Part shown: positions 60,301 through 64,000 of the stretch, one piece after another
Layout of the letters: each line of letters opens with the position of its first letter
Position numbering within the stretch: the first letter of the stretch is position 1
Assembly (NCBI RefSeq): GCF_037392515.1
Contig: NC_090288.1
Span: 59,257,673 to 59,321,672, forward strand
Direction: 5' to 3'
Source of the DNA: Haliotis asinina
Taxonomy: Eukaryota; Mollusca; Gastropoda; Lepetellida; Haliotidae
Length of the DNA: 64,000 bases
The notes under the pieces: generated by a model
The model's database searches: none
What the model was told of the DNA's origin: nothing
Seen by the model: the letters and a program-made list of their open reading frames with translations, nothing else
Translations under genes and position numbers: made by a program

Positions 60301-61808
60301 CTGATCTGGTGATTCGGGATAAGCATCCGGCTTAAAGGACATCGATAATAACATACTTTGATAACAATACTAAACAACTAAACGTAATCTAAAAGTTAAG
60401 TAAGTAACATACCATACTATTTTAGTTTTAACGGCACATAAATCTTTTGCCCACCTCTAATATTGCTAATATTCCCCTATTATCACTATACGAATAGTAA
60501 TGTTCTATTGCTAACATAGATATTTATTGTGCTGGTTCTATACCAACAATACTACTAACTACTAATATCCTAACTCACACATTGATATCAGCAAATCGAA
60601 ATTGCACATACATGTAAAAGAAATGAAACAAACAAGAGGAAACCGCCACTCCACTGTCTTCCAGATGTACAAGGGCACCGTGAAGATTGATCTGAGTTAG
60701 AATTGCTCTTCATTAACTAGTGCGTGTCGTAAGAGGCGACTAACAGAATCGGGTGGTAAGACACCGCATGGGTTCGAATCTCTGTTTGGACACTAATTTT
60801 CAAAAATAGTAAGCTAGACTTTTGCAATCGTTTAATGTTTTTAGATGTTATAATTTACAAATATGCTAAATTTGAACGGAATCGGTGAAGAAATGGATTT
60901 TTTTAGGAAATTCTACCGATACACTCATCACATAAAATAAACAAGGGGTGGCACTCGCGATCCTATCAGCCTGATCGAAAACCGCACAGCCCGACTATTT
61001 TAACGTGAGGTTCAGTCAAACCTTACGTTTTTCACCCCACAAATGTTATGACCCTTGCAATTGCACTACCCTCATTCTTTGAATAAACGTCCGGCACCGA
61101 CAGTGTTCCTTCCTTTTTCCTAATTCCTGGTAGTATCAACAACCCCTCAGAGTGCAAAAGCCAAATTTAACACTACGATATTACATCTATGTCAGGAACC
61201 ATTTACCACATTACCTAATTAACATAACCAAACTCATCTGAGGTCTTGACCAGCGCAATGTCTGTGACTGTTAAAGATGTTGTTTGCCATTCTTGTGATT
61301 TTGTATCTACAGCTTTAGTCGCCGACAAAAACTAGGTCTGAGCTTACAGTCTGGGAGTTTAAAGGTGAAGTCAGACGACTCCGACAAGATAGTCCGTAGC
61401 ATCAAAAAAGATATACCACGTAAGTTGGGCGATGTAAAATCTTTGCTTTTGAAAAAGTAAAACAGAAAAAAAACTAGTACTATTTTTTCTTTTGGCGATG
61501 AAATATACTTTGCTTAGAGCTATACATTAAGGGTTGAAACATTCTCACCCCCTCACTATAACGAACACGTCACCATCCTTAACTGTAACGAAATTATCAG
61601 GGATTGGTTTTGGTTGGACGAACAGGTGCTACAACATCGACATTTCGTTTTGCAGTTAGTAGTGCAGATCTAACCTTGGTTAAGGTGGACCCGATACCCT
61701 TTAACGATGCTGTCCAAGCCGCGTGTTTGCCTGCTGAGGCTGATACCATTGAACAAGGGACACAGGGCGTGATATCGGGATGGGGGAGGACATCACTTGA
61801 TAGTGAAG
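39197..61808 (+). CDS. CUB3-EGF-Ig-trypsin protease with a second S1 module (inverted paralogue)
   Basis: Exons: 39197-39344, 45014-45209, 46283-46461, 47222-47331, 47812-47914, 48150-48344, 48753-48959, 50126-50290, 51012-51127, 55073-55170, 55945-56179, 57975-58114 and 58363-59016 (stop). Further S1 exons are 59692-59878, 61313-61419 and 61656-61808. To the first stop the sum is 2546 nt, one base short of an open frame; the deficit sits at the Ig exon junction, and with one base restored the length would be 848 residues. All other phases agree. Order: signal, CUB, CUB, CUB, one EGF, one Ig, activation peptide, S1. Exon phases mirror the gene at 7213-20638, so the two are inverted duplicates that later gained or lost one EGF and one Ig. 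A complement-like cascade role is inferred. Confidence 0.82.
39465..39790. repeat. 23-bp tandem array, about 14 imperfect copies
   Basis: The unit is TGTGTACCATACACTGTTAT + ATG. It is related in sequence to the array at 43880-44960. Confidence 0.9.
40450..42110 (-). mobile_element. Non-LTR (LINE) retrotransposon remnant, RT region
   Basis: Minus-strand blocks in order: ITDQEICAALTHLKHGKSAG (before the RT), FNTVLNNRLLKWANMKGVIP with SREGFGKKYSTSDHIFTL (RT block 2), SGLRQGCVLSPIHF (RT block B) and LFDAQIQPILLYGSDIWGFQ (end of the RT/thumb). Frames change between blocks, so it is decayed. The 5' side abuts an 18-bp array. Confidence 0.85.
42130..42475. repeat. 18-bp tandem array, about 19 copies
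   Basis: The unit is GTTGCATGTTGTATGAGT with variants GTGGCATG and CATCTTG. The Cys- or His-rich open frames across it on both strands are products of the 18-bp (3x6) period. Confidence 0.95.
42815..43530 (+). mobile_element. LINE 3' end fragment and adjoining small palindromic element
   Basis: LPITPGQCLICNAMCNDIIK + HQLIYCTAL resembles the C-terminal Cys/His region of LINE proteins. At 43449-43530, TCTTAGCGCTAAGATAGTC and GACTATCTTAGCTCTAAGAT form an inverted repeat typical of a short non-autonomous element. Both are fragments inside the first intron of the protease. Confidence 0.55.
43880..44960. repeat. 23-bp degenerate array, over 40 copies
   Basis: The unit is GTATGCATCATACACTGTAA + TCT, with many point variants and small indels. 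It ends about 50 bp before the CUB1a exon acceptor at 45013. Confidence 0.9.
45014..46461 (+). CDS. CUB domain 1 (two exons)
   Basis: 45014-45209 encodes KCHSRNDISLDISSSIVEG ... CQWRIKVKKQEIILLASLDF. 46283-46461 encodes FDYVQIFDGG ... GKFCGRRDVRLITHSN ... FRSDESVTAPGFRFEI. The donor splits an AG|T Ser codon. A LINE fragment lies in the intron. Confidence 0.9.
45440..46145 (-). mobile_element. LINE (CR1/jockey-like) RT fragment
   Basis: The minus strand reads EEDPIPTELLWEHVDILLPS, then KPLPRKPNVDKTQLSKYRPV + SNLPYIS, the conserved block before RT. Decayed pieces matching HLGGKFQSTYRVGNGMET and LLRVVNDL-type RT follow. It sits in the CUB1 intron. Confidence 0.82.
46722..46955 (-). repeat. ~270-bp SINE-like element
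   Basis: GAGTGAGTGAGTTTAGTTTT, ATATGACGGCCGTCTGTAAT, and GGGTTGCTGAAGACCGATAT. Confidence 0.85.
47222..48344 (+). CDS. CUB domain 2 (three exons)
   Basis: 47222-47331 (CNRTVTEAPGIIRSVNYPQR), 47812-47914 (KLDFDDFSLEKEPCEFDYLT) and 48150-48344 (GSYCGEHAPSYIVSSTNVLL ... DDYVNERGFSLNYTF). The 3-exon split and phases match CUB2 of the minus-strand gene. The frame also runs open past the last donor for 85 codons into the intron, to 48601. Confidence 0.9.
47385..47625 (-). repeat. ~270-bp SINE-like element
   Basis: TGGCCGCGGTCTGTAAATAA, CGAGCCTGACCAGCCGATCT and CTTCACGGGT, in the intron between the first two CUB2 exons. Confidence 0.8.
48753..50290 (+). CDS. CUB domain 3 (two exons)
   Basis: 48753-48959 (CSSNITEVGHKLSSPVF ... 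CRTSIRAPANHRVILNIET ... DCIYDYV) and 50126-50290 (RMCGYQRRNSLCFESG ... LDFSSDRMYERSGYRATY). The donor after 48959 is GTCCGA, weaker than the others. A degraded ~270-bp element lies at 49375-49485. Confidence 0.86.
51012..51127 (+). CDS. EGF-like exon
   Basis: CNTPSCDSRCNGYCYSKGKG + DFLCACPGGKVPDDC is a compact EGF-like module; the minus-strand paralogue has two EGFs here. Exit is phase 0. Confidence 0.8.
51525..51720 (+). repeat. Class II-tRNA-like SINE
   Basis: GGTGGTGGCTGAGTGGGTTA A-box region, GGCTCGAATCTCAG B-box-like, and a body matching the 28545 copy. Confidence 0.6.
52070..53600 (-). mobile_element. LINE remnant with APE-type endonuclease end
   Basis: The minus strand near 53540 reads IKIAFVNCRGL (endonuclease start). 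Further on, VRIDYFLVSGDIANFAVSSD + IPHGY-SDHSAF marks the end of an APE endonuclease, followed by GKGYWNFNTSL as in L1/Tx1-like LINEs. Stops interrupt it throughout. The material near 52070-52640 is retroelement-like but unassigned. Confidence 0.65.
54589..54742 (+). repeat. tRNA-derived SINE (class I)
   Basis: GGGGCGGTGGTGTACCCTTG head, CCCGAGTTCGATTCCCCAC B box, and tail GATATTACTGGAATATTGTT. Confidence 0.85.
54878..55055 (+). repeat. tRNA-derived SINE (class I)
   Basis: GTGGAGTAGCCTACTGGTTA A box and CCCGGGTTCGATTCCCCATA B box. It ends just before the Ig exon at 55073. Confidence 0.85.
55073..56179 (+). CDS. Ig domain (two exons) with a one-base frame conflict
   Basis: 55073-55170 gives TYERSKVSLDCSVNHPYAVT + VW, ending TG before GTGAGT. 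55945-56179 begins TTGAAGATGAGAGAAGCG after GCAG and gives VNDFTITLDGVRRNDTGRYT + CTVLAGEW. Joining as written yields TGT-TGA. The paralogue starts the second exon with a G that completes the conserved Trp; here that G is absent. A single-base deletion or sequencing error at the exon edge is the simplest explanation. Confidence 0.78.
55525..55790 (+). repeat. ~270-bp SINE-like element, full length
   Basis: GGGTAGAATAGGTCTTCAGC through GTAAAACTAAACTCACTCAC, in the Ig intron. Confidence 0.9.
56398..56680 (-). repeat. ~270-bp SINE-like element, full length
   Basis: It starts GTGAGTGAGGGAGTGAGTTT, has the ATATGGCGGCGGTCTGTAAA core, and ends ACCCTCACGGGTC. It is the best-preserved copy in the window and useful as a reference. 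Confidence 0.92.
57050..57290 (-). repeat. ~270-bp SINE-like element with internal 36-bp triplication
   Basis: The usual head and core are present, but GACATGAGCCACCCGATCCC + GGTAGTCGCCAGTTAC occurs at 57155, 57191 and 57227. Confidence 0.9.
57810..57945 (-). repeat. tRNA-derived SINE (class I)
   Basis: Read backwards: GCGTTCGCTCGTCACGCCGA head, GGTGTTCGATCCCCCCATG B box, and the ATTGCTAAAACTCGACGTAA tail. It ends 30 bp before the activation exon. Confidence 0.75.
57975..58114 (+). CDS. Activation-peptide exon of the plus-strand protease
   Basis: DRQCGVSSSKIIDPN carries the tether cysteine; AAGKK|VAGENSTNAPDFIPW is the zymogen cleavage site (after Lys) and the PW motif. The following intron starts GCAAGG, a GC-AG intron, and the frame is phase 0. 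Confidence 0.85.
58363..59016 (+). CDS. Trypsin-like S1 domain 1
   Basis: CGGVLITDRHVLTAAHC (His57), LKYDFAILEL (Asp102) and DACEGDSGGPLAV (Asp189, Ser195) are all intact. The frame ends PWIQTFAGMI-stop at 59016. Inside the last codons, CAG|GTATGA at 59005/59006 is a usable phase-1 donor into the 59692 exon. AATAAA signals follow at 59390 and 59474. Confidence 0.93.
   Translation, partial: ESVHCGGVLITDRHVLTAAHCVYGGYNLTTIRVSMGTRSCKGKGGERRGIVRFVTHPRFDKTTLKYDFAILELERPVQNLSKSIYPICLPTSKVWSSITTGQKAIVSGCGKDSHGRLPDWLRMADIPLVARPKCKDEQRKNRRTFSDDMFCAGYNSDNIGDACEGDSGGPLAVKVDNHWSLIGLVSFGQDCAKNGSYGFYANVSHALPWIQTFAGMI
59390..59395 (+). promoter_or_regulatory. Candidate polyadenylation signal
   Basis: AATAAA, 374 bases past the stop at 59016; another lies at 59474-59479. 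They support a transcript that ends after S1 domain 1. Confidence 0.45.
59692..61808 (+). CDS. Second S1 domain, three exons, C-terminal part not seen
   Basis: 59692-59878 encodes SCGKTRFIEENYSAGR|IINGYQALPKQFPW ... LLTARHCFD (His kept; the usual AAHC is ARHC). 61313-61419 encodes RRQKLGLSLQSGSLKV. 61656-61808 encodes SSADLTLVKVDPIPFNDAV + QAACLP ... VISGWGRTSL, with an Asp in the DIAL position. Phases run 1-2-1-1 with no conflict. The exon with Ser195 is not found before the window end, where a DIRS fossil occupies the intron. It may be joined to domain 1 by splicing or be a separate gene. Confidence 0.78.
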
Positions 61809-61869
61809 GTAAGATACTTAACTTTCTAATTACTAGTTTGTCTAAAACTTGAAAGAAGATATGGACCTT

Positions 61870-63600
61870 CTCGACATCTTGTTGTCCATTTCTAGACGAA
61901 TCGTCGACGTCCTCGAAAACCAGTACGACCACTCTCATTTCCAACACATTCATGTGGAAGCCTCTCTTTTCATTGGACCAGTGACCAGAAGATGTAAGAC
62001 TGCCCAGAACGGCGCCCCATCTCGGAAAGGGACACATGTGTCTGAACTGAGAGATATGGGTTGAAGGCCTTGACAGTGAACCCCCTCGAGAGTGCACGGC
62101 TTTGGTCCACCACTGAAGATGTGCAAAGAGCCAGTGTGGAACCTCTTTTAGAGTCTGAGTTCTTGGGAAAGAACCTGATGGGTTGGACGTATTCTTAGCA
62201 GTCCTCACCGATCCACGTATACTGTAGCTTCCATATGACCAAGTAGAGCCAGATCAAAGTTGGGACCCTCACCGCATAGAAGAATGACGCTCACACTGTT
62301 GATGCAGTCAGGGTAGTGAAACTAACACCTGCCCTATACTGAATCTTGCCCTTATAAAATGCAGGTCCTGAGACGGAACTAGGTCTAATTTATTTAGGTT
62401 CACGATCCAACCCAGTTGAAAAAGACTGCGAACCACTGACTTGGTTGTCGACGTGCTTGACGCCCATCTCAGAGCTCGAATCAACCAGTTATCCTGAAGG
62501 TGGCAAAACCGACCTTGTGACCTGGTGATTTGTGCAGGCACCATCATCAGTTTGGCAAACCACAGGCAAATTGTAGCGCAAATGGGTTGCGTAACATAGA
62601 GAAAATTACCAGTCTTCATACATGCGAGCGAAGCGAGCAAGGTTGGCAACGCACTTCCCTCGCTTCGGTTCAAAAACTATTTTTCATTCCAAAGTTAAAT
62701 ATCGCCACCATCAAAGGTACACTCCCATTTCCTCACTGGGGTTGTGCTCCCAGACTTCCAACCCCATAGTTAATAATTACTCACGTGAAATATGTTTTAA
62801 TCAACATTTTAAGTGCAACTCTTGGTACATCAGACCCTTCTTTACCTCCATTACAACTGCCTTCTTGTTAAAGCAATCTCCCGGACGTATTGAGGAGATC
62901 ACTGAATGCGGTATCACAATTTTTCTTTGTAACCAGAAAGTAAGTGGAGCAAACTTACTCGTTTTCCTATCCTACTGTTACTGATCCCTGTGATCTCGAC
63001 CCGGATGAAGTCTACCTTATTAGTTGATTTTGCGCTAGAGGGTGACGAATGCCTAAGAATTGTGGAGGATCTTCCACTGTGACATGTGGTCTTCCCTGAC
63101 AGTGGGCGTGTAGGACCTAGGGATTTAAAGACAGAGACTTTTGCCAAGTCTGACGAGAAGTGGGCGAGTTGGTCGTTGGCAGGGATTTCTGGGAGAAAAC
63201 AGGCTGGAGAGTCTAGAGTTATCTGGAGGAGCGTCCACTCCAGTCTGCTTGGGTTTTGGCTGCAAAGATTGAGGGAGAATTTGACCATATCTCCCTCACT
63301 TTCGGGCCTTTTCCATAGTCTTTCCTTTGTTCTCAACCTGCTTTTCTTTCATGAGAAGTTCTTCTTTTGCGGGAGAGATCATAGAAGACTTCCCTGTTCC
63401 AATCCGCGACTTGGAAGAGGAGGGCACGGGAGGACTGTTGTCGGGACTAGGGGTACGTCAGAGGTTTTGTAATGTCTTGCTGTCGCCGCTGCCTCTCATA
63501 CAGTCTGCTCCAAACGTGAGAACTAGGTTAAACCAAGCTCATACAGGAGGGCACGCGGGGTAACCACGCACTGGGGCAGAAAACTAGTGCAGCTCAGCAA
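61870..63600 (-). mobile_element. DIRS-like tyrosine-recombinase retrotransposon fossil
   Basis: Minus-strand pieces resemble, in order, a DIRS gag-like C-terminus, reverse transcriptase (NWLIRA ... LGWIVN block) and RNase H (RWGAVLGSL ... NVLEMR block). No recombinase part or terminal repeats were recognised. It is broken, with several interruptions, and looks old. It lies in the intron after the last visible S1 exon. Confidence 0.8.
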
Positions 63601-63859
63601 CAACCGCAGGCCCATGACAGCAACCATTAAGCCGGCAAAGATTCGCGGCTGCATATAGATATTTCTCGACCAAAGGAAATGTCACCTGTTGGAATGTTGA
63701 AGTCATACCTACTGTCAGAGACGCTTGTGGGAATCATTTTGTTAAATTCATATGTGCATATGTGTAGACATGAAATATACGGAGTCTAACATTTGTCTCC
63801 GTTATTGATTGGGTGGTTATATCAATCGAAGTGATATTTGACCAATGATAGTCACACCG

Positions 63860-64000
63860 TTGGGCAGTGGGGTAGCCTAGTGGTTAAATGGTTCGCTCGT
63901 TGTGTCGAAACCCCGGCTTTAGTTCCCCACATGGGTACACTATGCAAAGCCCATTTCTGGTGTCCCCCGTCGTGATGTTGCTGAAATATTGCTGAAAGCG
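63860..64000 (+). repeat. tRNA-derived SINE (class I), cut by the window end
   Basis: GGGGTAGCCTAGTGGTTAAA A box, CCCCGGCTTTAGTTCCCCAC B-box region, and tail GCTGAAATATTGCTGAAAGC. Confidence 0.88.

Noticed and set aside
60730-60795. A chimeric SINE (head of the ~270-bp element fused to a tRNA B box)
   Set aside because: GTCGTAAGAGGCGACTAACA next to GGGTTCGAATCTC is suggestive but only 60 bp long and could be two adjacent fragments.
4316-64000. tRNA genes suggested by A- and B-box-like motifs
   Set aside because: All are followed by a common SINE body and tail, and none folds as a full cloverleaf by eye.

Overview
This is animal nuclear DNA. Small exons have GT-AG junctions and consistent phases, introns are long, and short interspersed repeats are very dense. 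The repeat that starts with a GTGAGTGAG run and carries a TATGGCGGCGGTCTGTAAAT core is one I associate with abalone (Haliotis) and related gastropods. The gene content also fits a mollusc: fucolectin-type (FTP) domains and multi-CUB serine proteases. The species call is inference from repeats and families, not from a search.

Layout. (1) 278-3844, plus strand: the 3' six exons of ANKRD16; its 5' end lies off the window. (2) 7213-20638, minus strand: a complete 16-exon gene for a secreted protease of about 953 residues, signal-CUB-CUB-CUB-EGF-EGF-Ig-Ig-trypsin. (3) 20639-25818: intergenic, holding a Penelope-like retroelement and a TIR element. (4) 25819-27238, minus: three exons of a small cysteine-rich one-pass membrane protein of Shisa/WBP1 type. 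(5) 29559-37405, minus: a type I receptor, signal-FTP-EGF-EGF-FTP-EGF-TM-tail, whose tail has tyrosine motifs spaced like an ITAM. (6) 39197-61808 and beyond, plus: an inverted paralogue of gene 2, signal-CUB-CUB-CUB-EGF-Ig-trypsin, followed by exons of a second trypsin-like domain. Its continuation is occupied by a DIRS-type fossil, and the window ends in a SINE.

How they may work together. Two complement-like modular proteases (CUB/EGF plus S1, as in C1r/MASP, but with Ig instead of CCP domains) flank a probable fucose-binding receptor with a Draper/MEGF10-like EGF and ITAM design. This looks like an innate-immunity neighbourhood: glycan recognition, a proteolytic cascade and phagocytic signalling. 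That reading is inference from domains and linkage.

The most unusual DNA-level pattern is that four tandem arrays begin exactly at exon-intron junctions and carry copies of the splice site plus the adjoining exon edge. They are at ANKRD16 exon 1159-1256, CUB1 exon 19311-19482, EGF exon 34443-34583 and TM exon 30271-30412. Exon coordinates were built by hand from splice consensus, phase continuity and domain alignment; all phases agree except at one Ig junction in the plus-strand protease and in one decayed EGF exon of the receptor.
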